Below the pieces are notes generated by a model. It saw nothing but the letters and a program-made list of their open reading frames with translations, did no database searches and had not been told where the DNA came from. A program made the translations under genes and the position numbers. From CAVSJO01 sp963728445 (GTDB lineage: Bacteria; Gemmatimonadota; Gemmatimonadetes; Longimicrobiales; RSA9): a stretch of DNA of 64,000 nucleotides. This document shows positions 46,865 to 54,018 of this stretch, piece after piece; position 1 is the stretch's first letter, and every line of letters begins with the position of its first letter. The stretch is taken from contig CAVSJO010000001.1 in assembly GCA_963728445.1 (NCBI GenBank), forward strand, positions 248,001-312,000. The letters are read 5' to 3'.

Positions 46865-47677
46865 CTACTGCGAGGGAGCGGCAGGATAGCTCCGTACCTG
46901 CGAGACGAACTGATGGTACGCCTGGGCGTCGTTCGGCAGGGACGCGGAGTTCGGGTACCGCGCGATCACCTTCTGCACGTCCTGGATGCGCCCCTCGGTC
47001 GTGGGGTGCGTCGAGAACCACTGCTCCACGGCGCTCGGCTGCGTCTGCTGCTCCCGGAGCAGCTCCTGGAACATGCTGACCAGCCCGTGTGGATCGATCC
47101 CCGTCTTCACCATCAGCGGCACCGCGTTCTCGTCCGCCGCCGCCTCGTCGCCCCGGCTGTAGTTCGCCAGGATGGCGGTCCCGGCCACCTGGATCCCCGC
47201 GTTCGCCACCGCCGAGTTGCCCAGCAGGATCGACGCGAGGCCCGCTCCCACGTTCGCGGCCTGCATGCGCTGGATCTGCTCCGCTCCATGCCGCAGCTCC
47301 ACGTGCGAGATCTCGTGCGCGACCACGCCCGCCAGTTCGGCCAGGTTGCTCGTATTCTCGATCAGTCCGCGATTCACGTACACGTAGCCGCCCGGCAGCG
47401 CGAACGCGTTCACTTCCTTCGAGTTGACGATGTAGAAGTGCCATTCGAGATTGCGACGTCCGTTCGCCGCGAGTCGGTTGCCCAGCGAGTTGATGTATCT
47501 CAGCGCCGCCGCGTTCTGAACCATCGGCAGCTGCTGGTTCACCTGCGCGGCGTACTGCTGTCCGATCTGCACTTCCTGCGCAGTGGAGATGCCGCATGCC
47601 GCCGGTACCACGGCCAGCGCGCCGGCAGTGAGAAGGCCCAGCGCCCCGCGGCGCAGCTTCGCACGTATCCGTTTCAT
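46865..47677 (-). CDS. M48-family metalloprotease lipoprotein (LoiP/BepA-like)
   Basis: 270 residues from ATG 47677. Signal peptide with lipobox VVPAAC (Cys28). The zinc motif is HEISH (121-125) with the third ligand Glu178 in NYSRGDEAAADENAV. FALPGGYVYVNRGLIE is typical of the family. The C-terminal region has TPR-like helices but is shorter than in BepA. Predicted to act at the outer membrane in quality control of envelope proteins. Confidence 0.92.
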   Translation of the reverse strand: MKRIRAKLRRGALGLLTAGALAVVPAACGISTAQEVQIGQQYAAQVNQQLPMVQNAAALRYINSLGNRLAANGRRNLEWHFYIVNSKEVNAFALPGGYVYVNRGLIENTSNLAELAGVVAHEISHVELRHGAEQIQRMQAANVGAGLASILLGNSAVANAGIQVAGTAILANYSRGDEAAADENAVPLMVKTGIDPHGLVSMFQELLREQQTQPSAVEQWFSTHPTTEGRIQDVQKVIARYPNSASLPNDAQAYHQFVSQVRSYPAAPSQ

Positions 47678-47746
47678 CGTTCCCGTCCTCTCGTTCGATG
47701 GGTCACTCCCTCCCATGGGGCAAGCCGTGTTCCAGTTTCGGACCCC

Positions 47747-48523
47747 ATGCTGAGCCGCACCGAGACGCGGCTTCTCGCGGGGCTCCACCGCAGGAAGGAA
47801 CGCCGCTCCGAGGGCCTCTTCCTCGCCGAAGGGGTGCGGGTCGTGGAGGAGCTCCTGTCCGCCGGCTCCGTCCTCCGACTGGTGGTGGTTTCGTCCTCTC
47901 TGGAGGACACGGAGCGGGGCAAGACGCTGCTTCGGGAGCTCGAGCGCCGGGGCGACGTACGACGGGTCCCGGACCGGGAGTTGACGGCGCTGGCCGCGAC
48001 GGAATCTCCACAGGGCGTGGTGGTGGCGGCCGAGATCCCGGAGGCGTCGCTGGCGAACCGGCGCCCGGGGGAGCGGAGCGTCGTGCTCGTGCTGGACGCG
48101 GTCCAGGACCCGGGCAACTTCGGTACGCTGGCACGCACGGCGGCGGCGTTCGGGGTCGACTGGATCGCGAGCCTGCCCGGCACGGTGGACGCGTGGAACC
48201 CGAAGACGGTTCGCGCCTCGGCGGGCGCCCTGTTCCGCACGCCGGTCGTCGAGTGCGAGTGGCCGGAGCTGGCGGAGTGGCTCGGGCGCAACGGGTTCGA
48301 CGTGTACGGCGCCGACGCGGCGGGCGAGCCGGCGCGGCCCGCCGCGGCCGGTCCCCGCACGGCGCTCGTGGTCGGCAACGAGGGGGCGGGGCTGGACCCG
48401 CAGGTGGCCAGCGGGGTCGACGCCCTGGTGTCGGTGCCGATGCGCGGGGACACGGAGTCCCTGAACGTGGCAGTGGCGGCCGGCATCCTCCTGTACCTCT
48501 TCACGGCCGGGGAGCCGTTCTGA
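47747..48523 (+). CDS. SpoU/TrmH-family 2'-O-ribose RNA methyltransferase
   Basis: 258 residues from ATG 47747. The N-terminal substrate-binding domain (~1-95) holds RRKERRSEGLFLAEGVRVVEELL. The SPOUT domain shows motif 1 LVLDAVQDPGNFGTLARTAAAFG, motif 2 ALVVGNEGAGLDPQV and motif 3 VSVPMRGDTESLNVAVAAGILLY. Likely an rRNA or tRNA G/U 2'-O methylase; target not deducible. It is followed after one base by the prepilin peptidase gene. Confidence 0.92.
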   Translation: MLSRTETRLLAGLHRRKERRSEGLFLAEGVRVVEELLSAGSVLRLVVVSSSLEDTERGKTLLRELERRGDVRRVPDRELTALAATESPQGVVVAAEIPEASLANRRPGERSVVLVLDAVQDPGNFGTLARTAAAFGVDWIASLPGTVDAWNPKTVRASAGALFRTPVVECEWPELAEWLGRNGFDVYGADAAGEPARPAAAGPRTALVVGNEGAGLDPQVASGVDALVSVPMRGDTESLNVAVAAGILLYLFTAGEPF

Positions 48524-48524
48524 C

Positions 48525-49289
48525 GTGCCGGCTGCCGCGCTGCTCGGGCTGGGCGGTGTCCTCGGGGCCGTGCTGGGGTCCTTCCTGAACGTCTGCGTAT
48601 ACCGCTGGCCCCGGGACGAATCGGTCGTTGCGCCGCGCTCCCGGTGTCCCGAATGCGACGCCCCGATCGCCTGGTACGACAACGTGCCCGTGCTGAGCTG
48701 GCTGGCGCTGCGGGGTCGCTGCCGGAAGTGCGGGGCGAGGATCTCGATCCAGTACCCGATGGTGGAGCTGGCGACGTCGCTCATCTGGATCGCCGCCGTG
48801 GCGCGTTACGGGGCGACGCCGGAGGCGGTCCGGACCGCAGTCTTCCTGACGATCCTCCTCGGCATCGCGCTCACGGACGCCCGCCACTACATCATTCCCG
48901 ACGAGTTCTCCCTCGGCGGCCTGGTCGTCGGGCTGGCGTTCTCGCTGCTTCCGGGCGGAATGCGGCCGCTGGCGTCGTTCGGCGGGGCGGCGCTGGGGTT
49001 CGGGCTGCTCTGGGGCATCGGCATGGTCGGCGAGCGCATCTTCCGCAAGCCTGCGATGGGGTTCGGGGACGTGAAGATGATGGGCATGGTGGGAGCCTTC
49101 CTTGGACCGGCGGGCGTTCTGCTGACGCTGTTCCTGGGCGCGGCGCTGGGGTCCGTCGTCTTCGGGCCCATCGCCTGGAAGACGCGCAAGCTCGTGCCCT
49201 TCGGGGTCTTCCTCGCGCTGGGTGCCGCCGTTACCCACGCCTGGGGCCAGCAGCTCGTGGACTGGTACGTCCGGTCGGTGCTGCACTGA
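48525..49289 (+). CDS. pilD: Prepilin leader peptidase / N-methyltransferase
   Basis: 254 residues from GTG 48525. The N-terminal domain has GSFLNVCVYRWPRDESVVAPRSRCPEC (in parts), with Cys41, Cys44, Cys66 and Cys69 as a Cys4 zinc site. The two catalytic aspartates are Asp118 (ALTDARHYIIPDE) and Asp182 (MGFGDVKMMG). Seven or eight membrane segments. It processes the pilins at 2842 and 3336 and the minor pilins at 8170-13882, though encoded ~30 kb away from them. Confidence 0.95.
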   Translation: MPAAALLGLGGVLGAVLGSFLNVCVYRWPRDESVVAPRSRCPECDAPIAWYDNVPVLSWLALRGRCRKCGARISIQYPMVELATSLIWIAAVARYGATPEAVRTAVFLTILLGIALTDARHYIIPDEFSLGGLVVGLAFSLLPGGMRPLASFGGAALGFGLLWGIGMVGERIFRKPAMGFGDVKMMGMVGAFLGPAGVLLTLFLGAALGSVVFGPIAWKTRKLVPFGVFLALGAAVTHAWGQQLVDWYVRSVLH

Positions 49290-49296
49290 CGACGGT

Positions 49297-50964
49297 CTAC
49301 CAGGCGGACCGATGCACGCCGCGAACGGCGCGTCCCGACGGGTCGACGACGGCGGACAGGTCCGGATCCCACGCGAGGGCTTCGGGCGTGCTGCAGGCCA
49401 CGGAGGCTCCGCCCGGCACCGTGGCGGCCGCGGCCGGCAGCGGGAACAGCCGCTCGAAGATGGAGCGGTAGAGGTAGGCCTCCTTCGTGGGCGGCGGGTT
49501 GTGGGGGAAACGAAGGCTCGCGTCGTCCAGCTGGGCGTTCGTGACCCGCGCGTCGGCGTGCTCCCGGAGCGCGTCGATCCATCCGTACCCGACGCCGTCG
49601 GAGAACTGCTCCTTCTGCCGCCAGACCACGGACTCCGGCAGGAGGTCCGCGAACGCCTCCCGGAGGATGTGCTTCTCCATTCGGCCGTCCCGGGGACGGC
49701 GGGCGTCGGGGTCGAGGCTCATGGCCACATCCAGGAACACCGGATCGAGGAACGGAACGCGCGCCTCGATACCCCACGCGGCCATGGCCTTGTTCGCCCG
49801 CAGGCAGTCGTAGAGATGAAGCCGTTCGAGCTTGCGGACGGTTTCCTCGTGGAAGGACCGGGCGTCCGGGGCCCTGTGGAAGTAGAGGTATCCGCCGAAT
49901 ATCTCGTCCGCCCCTTCGCCGGAGAGGACCATCTTGATGCCCATCGCGCGAATGCGTCGCGCCATCAGGAGCATGGGCGTGGCGGCCCGGATCGTCGTCA
50001 CGTCGTAGGTCTCCAGGTGCCAGACGACGTCCCGGAGGGCGTCGATCCCCTCCTGGACGGTGAAGCGGAAGTCATGGTGCACCGATCCGATGTGGTCGGC
50101 GACCTGCCGGGCGGCCGCGGCGTCGGGGGACGACTCCAGGCCGATGCAGAACGTGTGGAGACGGGGCCACCAGGCCTCGCTGCGCTCGTCGTCCTCGACC
50201 CGCTTGCGCGCGTGCAGGCCCGCGAGCGCGGCGATGACGGACGAGTCCAGTCCACCGGAGAGCAGGGCACCGTACGGGACATCGCTCATGAGCTGGCGAC
50301 GGACGGCGGCCTCCAGCGCCGACCGGACGCGATGGGGCTCGCCCGACAGCGGCCGGAGCGTCTCCCAGCGCCGCCACGGCCGGTCGCGATACGGGCGCGG
50401 CTCGCCTCCCTCTTTGCTGTCCAGCACGTGGCCGGGGGGGAAGGTCGATACGGTCTCGCACACCGGGGTCAGCGCCTTCATCTCCGAGGCGACGTGCAGC
50501 ACGCCCTCCGGATCCCTGCCGTAGTAGAGGGGCATCACCCCGACCGGATCGCGGGCGACAACCCACCGGTCGGCCTGGCGGTCGTAGAGGACGAACGCGA
50601 AGATGCCGTCCAGGTCGTCCAGAAAGTCGAGGGCCCGCTCGCGGTACAGGGCAAGGATGACCTCGCAGTCGGAACCGGTTGCGAATGGATACGGCCGGGC
50701 CAGACCGGCTTCCAGCTCCCGGTGGTTGTAGATCTCGCCGTTCACCGCCATCGCGACGCCGCCGTCCGCCGTGAGCAGCGGCTGCGCTCCGTTCTGCACG
50801 TCCACGATCGCGAGCCGCTCGTGGGCAAGAACCGCTCGCTCGCACGCGAACACGCCGGACCAGTCCGGGCCGCGGTGCCGCTGCAGTCGCGAGAGGTCGA
50901 GGGCCCGTGTACGCAGCGCGTCGGGATCACGTTGGATGTCGAGGATCGCCAGAATCGAGCACAT
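49297..50964 (-). CDS. asnB: Asparagine synthetase B (glutamine-hydrolysing)
   Basis: 555 residues from ATG 50964, close to E. coli AsnB (554). Cys2 (after Met removal) is the class II glutaminase nucleophile (MCSILAI). The glutaminase domain shows LQRHRGPDWSG, AVNGEIYNH and GSDCEVIL. The synthetase domain has the pyrophosphate loop LLSGGLDSSVIAAL, SGEGADEIFGGYLYF, and GIEARVPFLDPVFLD. It makes asparagine from aspartate, glutamine and ATP. The preceding 225-nt leader contains a promoter, an Asn-rich leader peptide and a terminator, so expression is probably attenuated when asparagine is plentiful. Confidence 0.97.
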   Translation of the reverse strand: MCSILAILDIQRDPDALRTRALDLSRLQRHRGPDWSGVFACERAVLAHERLAIVDVQNGAQPLLTADGGVAMAVNGEIYNHRELEAGLARPYPFATGSDCEVILALYRERALDFLDDLDGIFAFVLYDRQADRWVVARDPVGVMPLYYGRDPEGVLHVASEMKALTPVCETVSTFPPGHVLDSKEGGEPRPYRDRPWRRWETLRPLSGEPHRVRSALEAAVRRQLMSDVPYGALLSGGLDSSVIAALAGLHARKRVEDDERSEAWWPRLHTFCIGLESSPDAAAARQVADHIGSVHHDFRFTVQEGIDALRDVVWHLETYDVTTIRAATPMLLMARRIRAMGIKMVLSGEGADEIFGGYLYFHRAPDARSFHEETVRKLERLHLYDCLRANKAMAAWGIEARVPFLDPVFLDVAMSLDPDARRPRDGRMEKHILREAFADLLPESVVWRQKEQFSDGVGYGWIDALREHADARVTNAQLDDASLRFPHNPPPTKEAYLYRSIFERLFPLPAAAATVPGGASVACSTPEALAWDPDLSAVVDPSGRAVRGVHRSAW

Positions 50965-50982
50965 GGGAGTCGCTCACCCTGC

Positions 50983-51022
50983 AAAAGAAAAGCGGCCCCT
51001 CGGATCCGCTCCGAGGGGCCGC
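50983..51022 (-). terminator. Attenuator terminator in the asnB leader
   Basis: Minus strand: perfect 13-bp stem GCGGCCCCTCGGA (51022-51010) / TCCGAGGGGCCGC (51004-50992), 5-nt loop, then TTTTCTTTT (50991-50983). It ends 18 nt before the asnB ATG, so it cannot be a simple end-of-operon signal without blocking asnB. Part of its 5' arm (51019-51011) can pair instead with 51080-51072. Confidence 0.92.
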
Positions 51023-51044
51023 CGTCGTCCGGTGTCGCGCCGTG

Positions 51045-51128
51045 CTAGCGTGAACGCCGTCGCCGTCGGATGCCCCCCGGGGGCGTCCGATTGGAATTCC
51101 GGCCGTTGGCGTTCGAGCACGTACGCAT
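51045..51128 (-). CDS. Asn-rich leader peptide of asnB
   Basis: 27 codons from ATG 51128 to TAG 51047-51045. The peptide starts MRTCSNANGRNSNRTPPGG and ends in IRRRRRSR. Asn codons are 6, 8, 11 and 13 (AAC, AAC, AAT, AAT): four in eight, in a gene-dense high-GC region where AAT is uncommon. The predicted transcription start falls on or next to the ATG, so translation would be leaderless, as known for amino-acid leader peptides in other high-GC bacteria. Codon 13 abuts the first arm of the hairpin at 51090. Proposed role: ribosome stalling when Asn-tRNA is short. The run of five Arg codons (21-25) is a possible alternative sensor but does not fit the downstream gene. Confidence 0.8.
   Translation of the reverse strand: MRTCSNANGRNSNRTPPGGIRRRRRSR
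51066..51090 (-). promoter_or_regulatory. Leader hairpin 1:2 (anti-antiterminator) of the asnB attenuator
   Basis: Minus strand: arm TCGGACGCCCC (51090-51080), loop CGG, arm GGGGCATCCGA (51076-51066): 11 bp with one C-A mismatch. It begins at the third base of the last Asn codon. In the alternative fold, CCGGGGGGC (51080-51072) pairs with GCCCCTCGG (51019-51011), nine pairs with one G-U, and removes the terminator 5' arm. Confidence 0.75.
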
Positions 51129-51135
51129 GGGGCAA

Positions 51136-51164
51136 TGCATACCGCGTTCGCGCACGGGGGTCAA
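51136..51164 (-). promoter_or_regulatory. Promoter of the asnB leader
   Basis: Minus strand: -35 TTGACC (51164-51159, 5/6), 17-bp spacer, -10 TATGCA (51141-51136, 3/6). The expected start is at about 51129-51128, coinciding with the leader-peptide ATG. Confidence 0.6.
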
Positions 51165-51189
51165 GGAGACCGCGCCGAGGCAGAGGCAC

Positions 51190-51393
51190 CTACGGGTCGG
51201 AGCAGTCGCGCAGGTGGCCGCAGTTTCCGCAGGCGATCTTGCAGTTGCCGGTGTAGCGCATCTCCGCCCCGCAGATCTCGCACAGGATGGGCGCGTCGGG
51301 GTCGAACCGGGGGTCGTAGTCCGCGCGGTCCACGACCCGGCGCCGCTTCGCCCCTCCGTCGTCCGGCTCATCGGCGGGCTCGCGATCCGTCAT
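51190..51393 (-). CDS. Small zinc-ribbon protein
   Basis: 67 residues from ATG 51393 (ATGA overlap with thiO). The acidic/basic N-terminal half is probably disordered. The C-terminal half has Cys38, Cys41, Cys51, Cys55, Cys58 and Cys64 in CEICGAEMRYTGNCKIACGNCG; four would form a zinc ribbon. Function unknown. Last gene of the unit that runs from the CNNM-type gene through thiO. Confidence 0.75.
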   Translation of the reverse strand: MTDREPADEPDDGGAKRRRVVDRADYDPRFDPDAPILCEICGAEMRYTGNCKIACGNCGHLRDCSDP

Positions 51394-52511
51394 CGTTCGT
51401 CGGAGAACCGGTCGGGCGCGAACGGATGGAGATCGACCGCGGGCGCCTCGCCGCACACCAGGTCTGCGATGGTCTCCGCGGTCACCGGCGTGAGCAGGAT
51501 GCCGTTCCGGAAGTGGCCTGTGGCGTAGACCACGGCCGGCGCCTCGGGGTCGTGGCCGAGGATCGGCAGGTCGTCGGGTGTGCCGGGCCGGAAGCCGGAC
51601 CACGCCTCGGAAAACGTCGCGCCTGCGAGCTCCGGCGCGACGGCCGACGCGCCCGCGAGGAGCGCGCGCACGGCGCCGGCGGTGACGTCTCGCCGGAATC
51701 CTTCGCGTTCCTGCGTCGCCCCCACCACGACACGCCCGGTTGACCGTGGGATCAGGTAGCACGCGGAGGTCTCGACCACGTGCTGGAGCAGCGGCGGCAC
51801 CCGCTCCACTGCCACCATCTGACCGCGCACGGGGAAGACCGGCAGCTTCCGGGGCAGCCCTCGCAGCGTGCCGCTCCAGGCTCCCGCCGCGATCACGACG
51901 GTCGTCGCCGAGGTGGTTCCCCCATCCCCCATCCCGATGGTGACGCCGCTCGGCCCCGGGGTCACCGAGGTCACGGTCGCGCCGCAGTCGACGCGGGCTC
52001 CCGCGGACGTGGCGGCGAGCCACAGGGCCCGTCCCAGGAGGCGGTTGTCCACGCGGTGGTCCAGGAGCAGGTGGAGGGCGCCCGCGACGGACGGGGCGAG
52101 GGCCGGCTCGATGCGCCGGGCCTCGTCGCCGTCCAGAAGCGCGACGTCGAAGCCGCCCGCCCGCTGCCACTCCAGCCGATGGCGCAGGGCGCCCAGCTCG
52201 CCGTCGTTCATGGCGACGTGGAGCTTGCCGTGCGTCCGGTCGTAGTCCACGTCGATCCCCGAGGCGGCCTCGACCGCTTCCACGAAGTCCGGGAATCGCT
52301 CCAGGCTGGCGAGGGCCAGGTCGAGGAAAGGGCCCGGTCGATCCGCCTCCGCGAGGGGGGACAGCATCCCGCCGGCCGCCCAGGTCGCCTCGCTGCCGGG
52401 CGTGGCCCGCTCCACGACGCGCACGGTCACGCCCCGCTCGGCCAGACGCCAGGCAATGCCACAGCCGATGACGCCGCCGCCCACGACCACGACGTCGCTC
52501 GTCCGGCTCAC
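51390..52511 (-). CDS. thiO: Glycine oxidase ThiO-like FAD oxidoreductase
   Basis: 373 residues from GTG 52511, overlapping the preceding stop. A DAO-family flavoenzyme: the dinucleotide-binding VVVGGGVIGCGIAWRLAERG is at the N-terminus, then GSEATWAAGGMLSPLAEAD, RGQMVAVE and the C-terminal YATGHFRNGILLTPVTAETIADL, the ThiO hallmark. It oxidises glycine to the imine needed for the thiazole of thiamine. thiS/thiG are absent from the window; thiD is 5 kb away on the same strand. Confidence 0.9.
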   Translation of the reverse strand: MSRTSDVVVVGGGVIGCGIAWRLAERGVTVRVVERATPGSEATWAAGGMLSPLAEADRPGPFLDLALASLERFPDFVEAVEAASGIDVDYDRTHGKLHVAMNDGELGALRHRLEWQRAGGFDVALLDGDEARRIEPALAPSVAGALHLLLDHRVDNRLLGRALWLAATSAGARVDCGATVTSVTPGPSGVTIGMGDGGTTSATTVVIAAGAWSGTLRGLPRKLPVFPVRGQMVAVERVPPLLQHVVETSACYLIPRSTGRVVVGATQEREGFRRDVTAGAVRALLAGASAVAPELAGATFSEAWSGFRPGTPDDLPILGHDPEAPAVVYATGHFRNGILLTPVTAETIADLVCGEAPAVDLHPFAPDRFSDER

Positions 52512-53056
52512 GGGCCCGGATCCGGCCAGCGGTCGACGCCCTGCCGCCGGTAGGCGCGGGCCAGCTCGGCGTAGTGCTCCGCGCTGCCCTGGATCCACGC
52601 GGCGGACGGACCTTCCAGCGACTTCCGGATACGGGCCGGGGTCCCCGCCACCAGCGTCCGGGCCGGGACCTCCATACCCGCCGGCACGACGCTCAGCGCC
52701 GCGACAAGCGCCTCCTCCCCCACGACGACGCCCTGGAGCAGCACCGCGTTCATGCCGATCAGGGCGCCGCGACCGATGGTGCACGATTCGAACACGGCGC
52801 CGTGTCCGACCGTCACCTCGTCACCGACGAGGGTCGGGCCCCGGGCGCTCACGTGGATCACGCAGTTGTCCTGAATGCTCGTGCGGGCGCCGACGCGGAT
52901 GCCGTGGCCGGGGTCATCGGCGCGCAGGACCGCTCCGAACCAGACGCTCGAGCCCGGACCGATCTCGACGTCCCCGATGAGCGTCGCCGTGGGCGCCAGG
53001 AATGCGTCGGGGTGGACGCGTGGGCGCCGCCCCCCGAATTCGATGAGATTCGCCAT
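52508..53056 (-). CDS. Gamma-carbonic-anhydrase-like hexapeptide-repeat protein
   Basis: 182 residues from ATG 53056. Left-handed beta-helix repeats (LIGDVEIGPGSSVWFGAVLRAD, in parts; GARTSIQDNCVIHVS) followed by a C-terminal helix, as in YrdA/CaiE/gamma-CA. Two zinc-ligand histidines are present, His68 (CVIHVS) and His85 (VTVGHGA). The third, normally in LHGC, is Glu90 (VFESC). Activity as a carbonic anhydrase is therefore uncertain. It overlaps both neighbours by four bases. Confidence 0.85.
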   Translation of the reverse strand: MANLIEFGGRRPRVHPDAFLAPTATLIGDVEIGPGSSVWFGAVLRADDPGHGIRVGARTSIQDNCVIHVSARGPTLVGDEVTVGHGAVFESCTIGRGALIGMNAVLLQGVVVGEEALVAALSVVPAGMEVPARTLVAGTPARIRKSLEGPSAAWIQGSAEHYAELARAYRRQGVDRWPDPGP

Positions 53057-54018
53057 CAGCCTCCGTCCAGAAGTGCGGCGAGGCGGCGCCCGTCGATGTT
53101 GCCTCCGCTGATCACCAGCACGGCCGGCCCGTCCAGCGTCAGGACGCCCCCGAGCACCGCGGCGACGGCTGCCGCTCCGGCGCCTTCGGCGACCACGCCG
53201 TGGTGCTCGAACAGCCCCCGAATCGCGTCGGCGATCGAGTCCTCCGGGACGACCACGACGTCGTCGGCCGCGGCCTCGACCTGGCGAAGGCCGGCCTCGT
53301 CGATTCCGCCGGCGAGTCCGTCGGCGAGCGTCGCCTCGTGGGGCGGTGCCGGGAGGACGCGTCCGGCCCGGAGAGAGTCTCGCATGACCTTCGCCCGGTC
53401 CGTCTGGACGCCGAGGACCCGGACGGCGCGGTCCGCCGAGCGCAGGACGGCGCCGATTCCGCCGATCAGCCCACCCCCTCCGACGGGGACGACCGCGGCG
53501 GAGAGCGCCGGGAGCTGCTCCAGAAGCTCGAGTCCGATGGTGCCCTGGCCCGCCACCACGTCCCGGTCCGACGCGGGATGAACGAAGCGCGCGCCCGTCG
53601 CCCGGGCGCGCTCGCGTGCGGCCTCTTCGGCGCGGTCGTAGTCGGGGGCCTCCCGAAGCTCCGCGCCGAGCTCCCGGATGCGGGCCTTCTTCGTCGCCGG
53701 CGCGTCCACCGGCACGAACACCGTCGCGTGCACGCCGCGCTCGGCGGCTGCCAGGGCCACGCCCTGCCCGTGGTTGCCCGCAGACGCGGCGACCAGGCCC
53801 CCGGCCACGGCGTCATCGGCCATCGCGGTGACGGCGCTGAACGCACCCCGCACCTTGAAGGAGCCGGTGCGCTGCCAGCACTCCAGCTTCAGATGGACGG
53901 GCACTCCAGCGACGGCCGAGAGCCACGGCGACGTCTCGAGCGGCGTGCGCCGGGCCGATCGACCGATCCGCTTCCGGGCCGCGGCGACCTCCCGCAGCGT
54001 GGGCAGCACGTCAGCCAC
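53056..54018 (-). CDS. Threonine/serine dehydratase (PLP)
   Basis: 320 residues from GTG 54018; GTG 54009 is an alternative. PLP fold type II: the Schiff-base Lys is in QRTGSFKVRGAFSA, SAGNHGQGVALAA follows, and the phosphate-binding Gly loop is VPVGGGGLIGGIG. SGGNIDG near the C-terminus is typical. There is no ACT-like regulatory domain, so it resembles catabolic TdcB or serine racemase rather than biosynthetic IlvA. It overlaps the CNNM-type gene by eight bases. Confidence 0.92.
   Translation of the reverse strand: MADVLPTLREVAAARKRIGRSARRTPLETSPWLSAVAGVPVHLKLECWQRTGSFKVRGAFSAVTAMADDAVAGGLVAASAGNHGQGVALAAAERGVHATVFVPVDAPATKKARIRELGAELREAPDYDRAEEAARERARATGARFVHPASDRDVVAGQGTIGLELLEQLPALSAAVVPVGGGGLIGGIGAVLRSADRAVRVLGVQTDRAKVMRDSLRAGRVLPAPPHEATLADGLAGGIDEAGLRQVEAAADDVVVVPEDSIADAIRGLFEHHGVVAEGAGAAAVAAVLGGVLTLDGPAVLVISGGNIDGRRLAALLDGG

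Noticed and set aside
50983..51022. Simple terminator of the thiO-zinc-ribbon operon
   Set aside because: It lies downstream of a promoter and a leader ORF and only 18 nt before asnB, and its 5' arm has an alternative partner. A plain end-of-operon role would not need these.
51054..51068. Arginine run in the asnB leader peptide as an Arg-sensing attenuator
   Set aside because: Five Arg codons are present, but the downstream gene is asparagine synthetase, and the first hairpin arm starts at the last Asn codon, not at the Arg codons. Arg runs are also easily made by GC-rich sequence.
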